DNA of 40,230 nucleotides from an uncultured Oscillibacter sp. GTDB taxonomy: Bacteria; Bacillota; Clostridia; Oscillospirales; Oscillospiraceae. The first letter of the stretch is position 1, and each line of letters begins with the position of its first letter. A program made the translations under genes and the position numbers. The notes beneath the pieces were generated by a model. It saw only the letters and a program-made list of their open reading frames with translations, was not told the origin of the DNA and did not search any database. The stretch spans positions 1 through 40,230 of the forward strand of contig CAJTJA010000016.1 of NCBI GenBank assembly GCA_910576845.1, written 5' to 3'. Positions 23,175 to 30,318 of the stretch are shown piece by piece.

Positions 23175-23243
23175 ATCGGCCTCTGAATGAACAGGGCAAT
23201 CATGCCAACGATTTGAGGAAGTACTGATTAAATCAACGTGCAT
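23163..23243 (-). pseudogene. Possible relic of a holin-like toxin gene
   Basis: A minus-strand frame of 26 codons ends in EADKKK and a TAA that is built into a perfect hairpin. Holin-like (Hol_Tox) type I toxin genes of Firmicutes usually end with such a D/E-KKK tail and a hairpin of this kind. The neighbouring frame reads VLPQIVGMIALFIQRPIK, which looks like the missing membrane helix, so a frameshift between helix and tail is likely. This is pattern recognition only. Confidence 0.3.
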
Positions 23244-23516
23244 AGATTTGCGGCAGAAATTTCGCCTGTCGAGGAAGGAGGCTGCAGGAAGCCTGACGGT
23301 TTCAAGGCCTTCTGACGCAGATCAGGGGTCCATTATGCGATGCCTATATAGCTGCATATGATTTTCGAATTTAAAATTCGGAAATCATACAATTGGATTT
23401 CAGCCGCAAAACATGGCACCTATTACTTCCGGCCTTTCCGTTCAGAAGTAATATATTCCTGGCGCCGAGTTGAAAAGAACCTTTTTGGGTTCTCCCGGCT
23501 GTGTCCGCCATAGGAA

Positions 23517-23550
23517 AGAACCGGAAGCCGTCTTCTGGGCCTCCGGTTCT
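23517..23550 (-). terminator. Terminator after the ProXp-ala-like gene
   Basis: AGAACCGGAAGCC (23517-23529) pairs with GGCCTCCGGTTCT (23538-23550) with one wobble pair; TTCC follows on the minus strand. A second small hairpin (23476-23493, AGAACC/GGTTCT) lies just beyond. Confidence 0.65.
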
Positions 23551-23552
23551 CT

Positions 23553-24092
23553 TTACAAATCCACCACCGTTGCCTCATGGCCCGTAAACGGCAGGAGCTT
23601 CTCCAACACATCCGCTGTTTTCAGCTTCAGACTGCTGGTGCAGATACAAGGGTGACAGCTCAGATATTCCGCCTCATATACCTCCCGCTCCATCAGCAAA
23701 CGGACGCGGTGTTCCCGGTCGTTCATCAGTCCCAGCACCGTGGCGGAGCCGGGAGTGCAGCGGAGCAGCTCCCACAAGCTCTCTTCCGGTGCGAAGGACA
23801 GGCGGGCACAGCGGATCTGATGAGAGATATCCTTGGTGTGGAAGGGCTTTTCGGGCCCCATGAGCAGCAGGTAAAACTGAGTCTTCTGCCGGTTGCAGAG
23901 AAACAGGTTCTTGCAGATAGGCACGCCTAGGACTTCGCTGACAGCGGCGCATTTCTCCATAGTGTCGGCAGGTTCACTGGATACCCGGTCGTAATCCATG
24001 CCCAAATCCTCCAGGAGTGAGAAGGCAGCCTCCTCCTGAGGGAGAAGCTCTCCCTCAGGGCGGGTATTGTGGGATAAAGGTGAAATTTCCAT
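23553..24092 (-). CDS. YbaK/ProX-type aminoacyl-tRNA deacylase (ProXp-ala-like)
   Basis: A 179-residue protein of the prolyl-tRNA synthetase associated domain family (PrdX/ProXp-ala), which hydrolyses mischarged Ala-tRNA(Pro) in trans. Family stretches are CAAVSEVLGVPICKNLFLCNRQKTQFYLLLM and the later GSATVLGLMND and HPCICTSSLKL. In this family Lys (in CKNLFLCNR) is important for catalysis and is present. The ATG follows AAGGAGATG. It sits about 115 bp after murC and ends with a terminator. A regulator function (PrdX in proline reductase loci) is less likely because no prd genes are nearby. Confidence 0.87.
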   Translation of the reverse strand: MEISPLSHNTRPEGELLPQEEAAFSLLEDLGMDYDRVSSEPADTMEKCAAVSEVLGVPICKNLFLCNRQKTQFYLLLMGPEKPFHTKDISHQIRCARLSFAPEESLWELLRCTPGSATVLGLMNDREHRVRLLMEREVYEAEYLSCHPCICTSSLKLKTADVLEKLLPFTGHEATVVDL

Positions 24093-24216
24093 GCTCGCAT
24101 CTCCTTCGCCGCCGCTTCGGTCCGGCCTTCCGGCAGGCTGCCAAAACGGGCCTTTCGTTTCTTCAGCTGCGTCCCTCTTTGGGGGACATGCTCCATTATG
24201 TGTTTGCTTCGTAAAA

Positions 24217-25608
24217 TCAAGTGTCGTTGCAGTCTTTTGGGGAAAGCAGCTTTTCCCCAGCCCGGTAAATATCGCCTGCGCCGACGGTCAGGATCAAATC
24301 CCCCGGCTGGGCCAGCCGGCGGACCGCTTCCGCTGTTTTATCCAGAGTAGAGCAATACACAGAACTGGGAACCTTTTCGCAAAGATCGGTCGAGGAAATG
24401 CCCAAGGTGTTCTGCTCCCGGGCGGCATAAATCTCCGCCAGCACTACCACATCCGCCAGTTTCAGCTCCTCCGCAAAACGGTTGAAGAGCTTGGCGGTCC
24501 GGGAATAGGTATGGGGCTGGAAAGCCACAATCAGCCGCCGGTAGCCCAGGCCCTTGGCCGTGGTCAGCAGGGCATGAAGCTCGTCGGGATGGTGAGCGTA
24601 GTCGTCGTAGATTTCCGCACCGTTGAAGCTCCCCTTGTACTCAAAGCGCCGCCCCGCGCCAGTGAAGGAGGCCAGGCCTTTTTCCACGGCGTCTCCGGGA
24701 ATGCCCAGCACATAAGCCGCGGAGGCCGCAGCCAAGGCGTTGGACACGTTGTGCCGCCCGTAGACTTTCAGCTCCGCGTGGGCGTAAAATGTCCTATGAA
24801 CATGGATGTCGAACACCGGGCGGCCCTTGTTCTCCCGGAGATTCACGGCGGTGCACTCTGCCGCCGCTTCCAGACCGAAGGTGAAGGCGTCCAGTCCGCC
24901 GGCGATGTCCCGGGCCCCTGCATTGTCCGCATTGACCACCACTCTGCCCCGGGAGGGCACCAGCTCCACAAACTTCCGGAAAGAGCGTTTGACATCCTCC
25001 AAGTCCTTGAAGAAATCCAGATGGTCCGCCTCCACATTCAGCACCACTGCCACAGTGGGGTAAAAGCTGAGAAAGCTGTTGCAGTACTCGCAGGACTCCA
25101 GAATAATGGTGTCTCCCTGGCCCACCCGGTAGCCGGAGTGCAGCAGAGGCAGGGTGCCGCCGATCATAACTGTAGGGTCCGCCTCTGCCGCCATGAAAAT
25201 GTGGGTGCACATGGAGGTAGTGGTGGTCTTCCCGTGGGTCCCCGACACGCACAAGGCGTTGGGATAGTGCCGCATAATAGCCCCCCATGCCTGGGCCCGC
25301 TCGTAGACCGGGATGCCCCGGGCAATGGCTCCGGCAATCTCCGGGTTCCCGTCGTGGACAGCGGCGGTACGGATGACCAAATCGCAGTCCCCCAGGTTAT
25401 CGGCGTTGTGCCCCACGGCCACGGGAATGCCTAGGGAACGGAGGTGCTTCACGGTTTCGCTCTCCGATATGTCGGAGCCCTGAATCACCAGTCCTTTGTC
25501 CCGCAGAACCTCTGCCAAAGGGCACATAGAGACGCCGCCGATGCCCACAAGATGGGCCCGGGTGCCGGGGACAAAGAAGTCGCTGATGGGGTTTTCGTTA
25601 TGCATCAT
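24217..25608 (-). CDS. murC: UDP-N-acetylmuramate--L-alanine ligase
   Basis: Adds L-alanine to UDP-MurNAc, the first step of the peptidoglycan stem peptide, in the cytoplasm. The 463-residue enzyme has the N-terminal Rossmann motif VGIGGVSMCPLA, the ATP loop SGTHGKTTTT (residues 122-131), VLNVEADHLDFF, and C-terminal IYDDYAHHPDE and FQPHTYSRTA, all typical of MurC. An ATG four codons upstream (25620) overlaps the AAAGGA site, so 25608 is preferred. It is probably the first gene of a short operon with the ProXp-ala-like gene. Confidence 0.95.
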   Translation of the reverse strand: MMHNENPISDFFVPGTRAHLVGIGGVSMCPLAEVLRDKGLVIQGSDISESETVKHLRSLGIPVAVGHNADNLGDCDLVIRTAAVHDGNPEIAGAIARGIPVYERAQAWGAIMRHYPNALCVSGTHGKTTTTSMCTHIFMAAEADPTVMIGGTLPLLHSGYRVGQGDTIILESCEYCNSFLSFYPTVAVVLNVEADHLDFFKDLEDVKRSFRKFVELVPSRGRVVVNADNAGARDIAGGLDAFTFGLEAAAECTAVNLRENKGRPVFDIHVHRTFYAHAELKVYGRHNVSNALAAASAAYVLGIPGDAVEKGLASFTGAGRRFEYKGSFNGAEIYDDYAHHPDELHALLTTAKGLGYRRLIVAFQPHTYSRTAKLFNRFAEELKLADVVVLAEIYAAREQNTLGISSTDLCEKVPSSVYCSTLDKTAEAVRRLAQPGDLILTVGAGDIYRAGEKLLSPKDCNDT

Positions 25609-25670
25609 GGAAACCAGCATCCTTTCCAGAAAACGGAACTATAAAAATATTGTATCCTTGCAAGTTTTTT

Positions 25671-25699
25671 ATTATAATATAGGAACAAAAGAAATGCAA
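25671..25699 (-). promoter_or_regulatory. Sigma-A promoter of murC
   Basis: Minus-strand TTGCAT (25699-25694), 17-bp spacer, TATAAT (25676-25671), 63 bp upstream of murC. Confidence 0.8.
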
Positions 25700-25720
25700 C
25701 GGCGAAGCGGGAAACTTCCC

Positions 25721-26305
25721 CTATCGAATGTGCCGGATTTGAACCGCCGCCCGATCCAGGGTCCTGCGCAGGCCGCTCCACCGGTTCTCGGTCAGGGTAA
25801 GGCCCGCCATGTCTGCCACCCTCCGGGCTGCTTTACTGATGGACAGGCCGTCCGTGAGGAGCTTCTCCCCCGGGATGTCCTCCGCCAGCGCCCGGAGACA
25901 TCGGTCTATCCGGAGGGCTCCCCAGGACCGCGGCCCCTCCAGCCGGGAGGCCAGCCGCCGCTGAAGGGTCTCCCGCTCCGCCCACAGGATGACATGCCGG
26001 AAGTCAAATTCTTCCGCCAGGGTCCCGATAGTCTCCTCGTAGTACGCCCGGTCCACCACGGTCATGGAGACGATTACGACTCTGCCGTGGCGCTCCGCGA
26101 TGAAGCGGAGCGTGTCCCGGGTGAGGGCCCGCCAGAGGGGCAGGTCCTGGAAGTCCTCGGGCCGCAGGGCGGACGGGAGATTTTGGCGGAGGAAGAAGCC
26201 GGCGTTTTCCGGGTCGTACACATAGGACCCCGGGAGCCTGCGCCGGAGTTCATAGGCCGTCTGGGCGTTTCCCGCGCCGAAAGCGCCGTTGAGCCAGAGG
26301 ATCAT
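25721..26305 (-). CDS. TmrB-like ATP-binding protein with altered Walker A
   Basis: A 194-residue protein that matches TmrB (tunicamycin resistance protein, about 197 aa) from end to end as I recall it: ILWLNGAFG, SYVYDPENAGFFLR, LPLWRALTRDTL, VVIVSMTVVD, GPRSWGALRIDRCL, LTDGLSISKAARRVADMAGL. In TmrB the P-loop reads GAFGSGKTQTA; here it is GAFGAGNAQTA, so the nucleotide-binding Lys (position 13) is Asn and the following Thr is Ala. ATP binding may be lost, or the protein may bind its ligand differently. The ATG at 26305 follows AGGTGA. It has its own promoter and is divergent from cca. Confidence 0.82.
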   Translation of the reverse strand: MILWLNGAFGAGNAQTAYELRRRLPGSYVYDPENAGFFLRQNLPSALRPEDFQDLPLWRALTRDTLRFIAERHGRVVIVSMTVVDRAYYEETIGTLAEEFDFRHVILWAERETLQRRLASRLEGPRSWGALRIDRCLRALAEDIPGEKLLTDGLSISKAARRVADMAGLTLTENRWSGLRRTLDRAAVQIRHIR

Positions 26306-26333
26306 ACAATCACCTGCCATAGCGTTCAGGCTG

Positions 26334-26362
26334 ATTCTAATACAAAATTTCCAAAAGTGCAA
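26334..26362 (-). promoter_or_regulatory. Sigma-A promoter of the TmrB-like gene
   Basis: Minus-strand TTGCAC (26362-26357), 17-bp spacer, TAGAAT (26339-26334), about 30 bp before the start codon. Confidence 0.7.
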
Positions 26363-26376
26363 GAGAGGGGGACGCT

Positions 26377-27720
26377 ATGGAGATTCCCAAGCATGTACAA
26401 TCCGTTTTAACCGCCCTGGAAGCGGCGGGTCATGAAGCCTGGTGCGTAGGCGGCTGTGTCCGTGACATCCTGCTGGGCCGCTCACCGGAGGACTGGGATG
26501 TCACTACCTCCGCTCTGCCGGAGGAGGTTCTGGCACTGTTTGGACTTCAAGCAGAACCCACAGGCCTTCGGCACGGCACCGTCACGGTCAAAACCCCAGA
26601 GACAGCGGTGGAAGTTACCACCTATCGGATTGACGGGGCATACCATGACCACCGGAGACCGGACTCCGTGGTCTTTACCGCCTCACTGGACCAGGACCTG
26701 GCCCGGCGGGACTTCACCGTCAACGCCATGGCCATGGATCTTCGGGGTAAGGTACGAGATCCCTTTAAAGGCCGGATAGACCTGGAGCAAAATGTTCTTC
26801 GCTGCGTAGGGAACCCGGACCGGAGGTTTGGGGAGGATGCTTTGCGAATCCTGCGGGGGATGCGCTTTTCCGCCGTCCTGGGTCTGGAAATGGACCCCGG
26901 GACATCCGCCTCCATAGAGCGGAACCGAGCGCTTCTCAGAGATATTGCCCCGGAGCGCATCCAAGCAGAACTGATGAAACTCCTCTGCGGTCCGAACGCG
27001 GGTTGGGTGCTGGAAAATCACCCGGCCGTTCTGGGCGTCTTCTGGCCTGAGATTTTGCCTATGGTGGGCTTTGACCAGCGGAACATCCATCACTGCTTCG
27101 ACGTGTGGCAGCACAGTCTGGCGGCCCTGACGCAGACTTCCCCGGTCCCCGTTCTCCGGTGCGCCGCTCTGCTCCACGACATCGGCAAGCCCTCCGCTTT
27201 CACCCTGGACGGAAAGGGTGTCGGCCACTTCTACGGCCACGCTAAGGCCAGCGCCGCTTTGACCGACGGCATGCTCCGGCGGCTGAAATTTTCCAACAAC
27301 TTCCGAGAGCGAACGGTCCGGCTGGTAGAATGGCACGACCGGGACATCCCCCGGACGGACAAGGGGGTCCGGCGGGCCCTCCGGGCCCTGGGGGAAGAAG
27401 ACCTGCGTCTTCTTCTGGCCCTGAAACGGGCGGACAATCTGGCCCAGGCCCCGGCCTACCGGGGACGGCAGGCGGAAATTCAAAAGGGGGAGAACATTCT
27501 GGACAAGCTCCTGGCGGAAGATGCCTGCTTCTCCCTGAAACAACTGGCGGTGAAAGGCGGGGACCTGCTGGCCCTGGGCTTCTCCGGCCCGGAGATTGGG
27601 CGGGCGCTGGAGGCGCTCTTGGAGCAAGTGGTGGACGGCGCGCTGCCCAATGAGCAGGCGGCCCTGCTGGATCACCTTCAAAAAATGAGGGACGCCGCCA
27701 GTGGGGAGGAAACCATGTGA
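26377..27720 (+). CDS. cca: CCA tRNA nucleotidyltransferase with HD domain
   Basis: Adds or repairs the 3'-CCA end of tRNAs. The 447-residue protein has the class II nucleotidyltransferase head (CVGGCVRDILLGRSPEDWDVTT, metal ligands Asp39 and Asp41), the RRDFTVNAMAMD motif, the RNA-binding neck GEDALRILRGMRF and a C-terminal HD phosphohydrolase-like domain (LLHDIGKP, His267-Asp268, and EWHDRDI). It has both head and neck, so it probably adds all three nucleotides. RBS is GAGAGGGGG. It stands alone and is divergent from the TmrB-like gene. Confidence 0.95.
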   Translation: MEIPKHVQSVLTALEAAGHEAWCVGGCVRDILLGRSPEDWDVTTSALPEEVLALFGLQAEPTGLRHGTVTVKTPETAVEVTTYRIDGAYHDHRRPDSVVFTASLDQDLARRDFTVNAMAMDLRGKVRDPFKGRIDLEQNVLRCVGNPDRRFGEDALRILRGMRFSAVLGLEMDPGTSASIERNRALLRDIAPERIQAELMKLLCGPNAGWVLENHPAVLGVFWPEILPMVGFDQRNIHHCFDVWQHSLAALTQTSPVPVLRCAALLHDIGKPSAFTLDGKGVGHFYGHAKASAALTDGMLRRLKFSNNFRERTVRLVEWHDRDIPRTDKGVRRALRALGEEDLRLLLALKRADNLAQAPAYRGRQAEIQKGENILDKLLAEDACFSLKQLAVKGGDLLALGFSGPEIGRALEALLEQVVDGALPNEQAALLDHLQKMRDAASGEETM

Positions 27721-28082
27721 GGGATTTTTCAAGAGAGAATCCGCTCTTTCTCCCTTTACGGCTTAAACAGCGGTCTGCGTACCAAGAAGCTGGATAGTCG
27801 ATGACCCAACTGCGGCGGAGGGGAAACCGGTCCCGCCATATCGGCTGATGCGGTTCTGGAGCACGGGGCTTCCGCCTGCCGCTTCCAGAGGGAGGAATGC
27901 CCCGGTGAGAAGCCCGGCGGCATTGGTGAATGCGCCTCCTTCATCACCCACCAAAACCAACTCTCGGATATGGAAAAATCCCGGACAGCCAGGCCTGGAT
28001 GCCTATCATGCCGGGGATCAGACACAGCGGAATGAACGGACATTACTCTGGAGCTGCGGAAGAAGCTGAAAAACGAAAAAGA
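27721..28082. other. Intergenic region between cca and yjjG, possible gene remnant
   Basis: No clear gene. On the minus strand a frame from about 28000 down to 27763 is open and reads FHIRELVLVGDEGGAFTN and then ISRYGGTGFPSAAVG before its stop. Its composition is protein-like, but it has no start codon with an RBS and stops lie just upstream, so it may be the 3' end of a decayed gene. I do not recognise the protein. Confidence 0.3.
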
Positions 28083-28106
28083 CGGCGCCGGAATCTTCCG
28101 GCGCCG
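28083..28106 (-). terminator. Terminator after yjjG-like gene
   Basis: CGGCGCCGGAA (28083-28093) and TTCCGGCGCCG (28096-28106) are perfectly complementary. On the minus strand TCTTTTTCG follows, and on the plus strand CCTTTTC, so it can act in both directions. Confidence 0.85.
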
Positions 28107-28117
28107 CCTTTTCATTC

Positions 28118-28801
28118 TCACACAATATCCAGAAGTTCCCGCAGGTCTCCGATTTCATAATCTACCCGCAGTCCCTCCCGCCGGGGCTTCCCCACAGAAT
28201 TGAACCAGCAGCAGGGGAGCCCGGCGTTGTTGGCTCCCTGGATGTCCGTGGAGAGGGAGTCCCCGATGACCAGGGCGTTTTCCTCCGTCATTCCGGGGAC
28301 CTGACAGCGCACATAGTCGAAGTAAACCCGGCTGGGCTTGGCAGCCCCGGCCTCCTCGGAGATAAATGCTGCCTCAAAAAGCTCCGAGAAGACGCTGCCC
28401 CGGAGGCGGCTGCGCTGGACAGAGGCCACGGCATTGGTGATGATATACATCCGGTGCCCCCGCCGTTTCAGCTCCCGGCAAACCTCTTCCGCATGGGGCA
28501 GGGGATAGACCCCCTCGCCCAAGGCGGCCAAGAAATCCCGGTTGCACGCCGCCGGGTCCCGCTTCAAGCCCAGGGCTTTCAAAAAACGGACATAGCGTTC
28601 CAGCGTGACGAACTCCTTGCTCACCTCTCCCCGGTCGAAAGCGGCCCAGAGCTCCAGGTTGATCTCATGATAAAGGCGATAGTTTTCCGGAGTATGGGGA
28701 ATATCGTGAGCCTGGCACATGCTCTCAAAGGCCCGTGAGGAAGCTTTTGGAAAATCAAACAGAGTGTCGTCAGCATCGAAGAACAAATAAAGATATTTCA
28801 C
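28118..28801 (-). CDS. YjjG-family HAD nucleotidase
   Basis: A 227-residue HAD hydrolase of the YjjG family, which dephosphorylates pyrimidine nucleoside monophosphates, including non-canonical ones, as a house-cleaning enzyme. Motif I FFDADDTLFDF has nucleophile Asp9 and Asp11; motif II is IITNA, motif III Lys lies in AGAAKPS, and the acidic motif is VIGDSLSTDIQGANNAG. A TTG three codons upstream lies too close to the AAAGGA site; the GTG at 28801 has 10-nt spacing. It follows the dehydratase gene by 46 bp and may be co-transcribed with it. Confidence 0.88.
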   Translation of the reverse strand: MKYLYLFFDADDTLFDFPKASSRAFESMCQAHDIPHTPENYRLYHEINLELWAAFDRGEVSKEFVTLERYVRFLKALGLKRDPAACNRDFLAALGEGVYPLPHAEEVCRELKRRGHRMYIITNAVASVQRSRLRGSVFSELFEAAFISEEAGAAKPSRVYFDYVRCQVPGMTEENALVIGDSLSTDIQGANNAGLPCCWFNSVGKPRREGLRVDYEIGDLRELLDIV

Positions 28802-28846
28802 AATATTCAAATCCTTTCAGAGCTGGGAAAATTTCGACCAGCTCCA

Positions 28847-30193
28847 TTACACCATGGCCCGGGCTCGATTCCGGAGACGCTCCGGGGCGGAATATTCTCC
28901 CGCGGAGGCGGTTCGCCGGGGAAGTTCCGGCAGTTCCGCTGCCCGCTCCGCTAAGCGTTCCCGGGCAACTGCCAGCATCAGCTTGATGCGGTTTTCCTGA
29001 TTTACCCGGGTGGCGCTGGGATCATAGTCGATGGGCGTAATGTTGGCCTGAGGGTACAGCTCCCGAATTTTATTAATCATGCCCTTGCCGCAGATGTGAT
29101 TGGGCAGGCACCCAAAAGGCTGGGCGCAGACGATGTTTTCGTAGCCTGCACGGACCAGTTCAACCATCTCGGCGGTGAGCAGCCATCCCTCTCCCATCTT
29201 GTCCCCGACGCCGATGATTCCTTCCGTGAGCTTGATGAGTTCCCGGAAGGGCAGGGGGGCATGATAGCCATAGTCCTTCAGCGTCTTAATGAGAACGCGC
29301 TCCATACCTTCCACATATTTGAGGATAAGGTCGGAGGCGTGCTTTTCCAGAAAGCTGCCGCCATAGAGCCGGGCAGTCTCCGAAAGGTTGTAGATGCAGT
29401 ACTGTAAAAAGCCCATCAGTCCCGGCAGATTGACCTCGCAGTTCTGGGAAGCCAGGAAACGTTCCAAATCGTTGTTGCCAAGCGGCGAGTATTTCACATA
29501 AATTTCGCCTACAACTCCCACTTTTACCTTGGGGAGCCGGTGAACGGGAACGGCGGCGAACTCCTTTGCAATCTCAGGCATGGCAGCTTTCATTTCCCGC
29601 TGGCTATAGCCCCGGTCCTCCCGAACCCAGCCGCAGATGGTGTTCAGCCATTTGTCCTGAAGGGCTTTCGCCGCGCCTTTCTCCAATTCGTAAGGTTCGG
29701 TCTGTGCCTTCAGAGCTACCAGAAGATCGCCATAATAGACCACTGCCAGAAGTTTGTGAAGAAAGGGCAGTGTCATGGGAAAACCGGAGTCTTTCTCCAG
29801 CCCGGAAAAGTTCAGGCTGACCACGGGAACCTGGGGATATCCGGCCTTGACCAGGGCCTTTCGCAGAAGATGGATATAGTTGGAGGCCCGGCAGCCCCCG
29901 CCGGTTTGGGTGATGATGAGGGCGGTGTGATCCAGGTCGTATTTCCCGGAGGACAGAGCGTCCAGAAACTGGCCGATCACCAGAAGAGCAGGATAGCAGG
30001 TGTCGTTGTGTACGTATTTCAGTCCCAGCTCCGAAACCTGGCTGCCGCAGTTTTCCAAAAGCTCGCAGGTATAGCCCGCCTGTTCCATAACAGCCTCCAG
30101 AATGCGGAACTGCACCGGGGCCATGTTGGGAATGAGAATCTTATGGGTCTTCTTCATTTCCGGCGTAAATTTAGGATAATTTAAGGCTTCCAT
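28847..30193 (-). CDS. 2-hydroxyacyl-CoA dehydratase (HgdB)-like protein, stand-alone
   Basis: A 448-residue protein with the fold signature of the 2-hydroxyacyl-CoA dehydratase component: NCGSQ (Cys49), NDTCYPALL (Cys66), QTGGGCRASNY (Cys101) and CAQPFGCLPNHICGKG (Cys356, Cys362, Cys368). Such cysteines bind iron-sulphur clusters in HgdA/HgdB and double-cubane proteins. In many Clostridia this region is the C-terminal part of one very long activase protein; here it is a separate gene 126 bp after the activase. The substrate is unknown. The ATG follows AGGAGG with a rather long 12-nt spacer; the frame is open upstream, but no better start is seen. Confidence 0.82.
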   Translation of the reverse strand: MEALNYPKFTPEMKKTHKILIPNMAPVQFRILEAVMEQAGYTCELLENCGSQVSELGLKYVHNDTCYPALLVIGQFLDALSSGKYDLDHTALIITQTGGGCRASNYIHLLRKALVKAGYPQVPVVSLNFSGLEKDSGFPMTLPFLHKLLAVVYYGDLLVALKAQTEPYELEKGAAKALQDKWLNTICGWVREDRGYSQREMKAAMPEIAKEFAAVPVHRLPKVKVGVVGEIYVKYSPLGNNDLERFLASQNCEVNLPGLMGFLQYCIYNLSETARLYGGSFLEKHASDLILKYVEGMERVLIKTLKDYGYHAPLPFRELIKLTEGIIGVGDKMGEGWLLTAEMVELVRAGYENIVCAQPFGCLPNHICGKGMINKIRELYPQANITPIDYDPSATRVNQENRIKLMLAVARERLAERAAELPELPRRTASAGEYSAPERLRNRARAMV

Positions 30194-30318
30194 GATTGGT
30201 TCTAACCTCCTGCATGATCTCGTAGCGCAGCGCGCCCCCGAAACCGGCCGGGCCGCGTTGCCGCCGCTCCAGCCCGGATAATCTCCGGACGGCCAGAGCA
30301 AGCGAAAGCTCTTTTTGG

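Larger units (their letters stand above)
22934..23474. other. 600-bp intergenic region with several palindromes
   Basis: No intact gene is visible. It holds an 11-bp-stem hairpin with a T-run (23132-23174), a 31-nt near-perfect dyad (23358-23388, ATGATTT/AAATCAT outside and CGAATTT/AAATTCG inside) and a hairpin ATTACTTC/GAAGTAAT (23422-23452). The mix suggests remnants of a small mobile or toxin-type locus. Confidence 0.4.

Noticed and set aside
23132..23452. CRISPR-like repeat in the 23-kb intergenic region
   Set aside because: The hairpins share only short TTACTTC/GAAGTAA parts and are not regularly spaced; no spacers or cas genes are visible.
24067..25434. 455-codon plus-strand frame opposite murC
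   Set aside because: murC is unambiguous on the minus strand; the opposing frame is a mirror effect of GC-rich codons.
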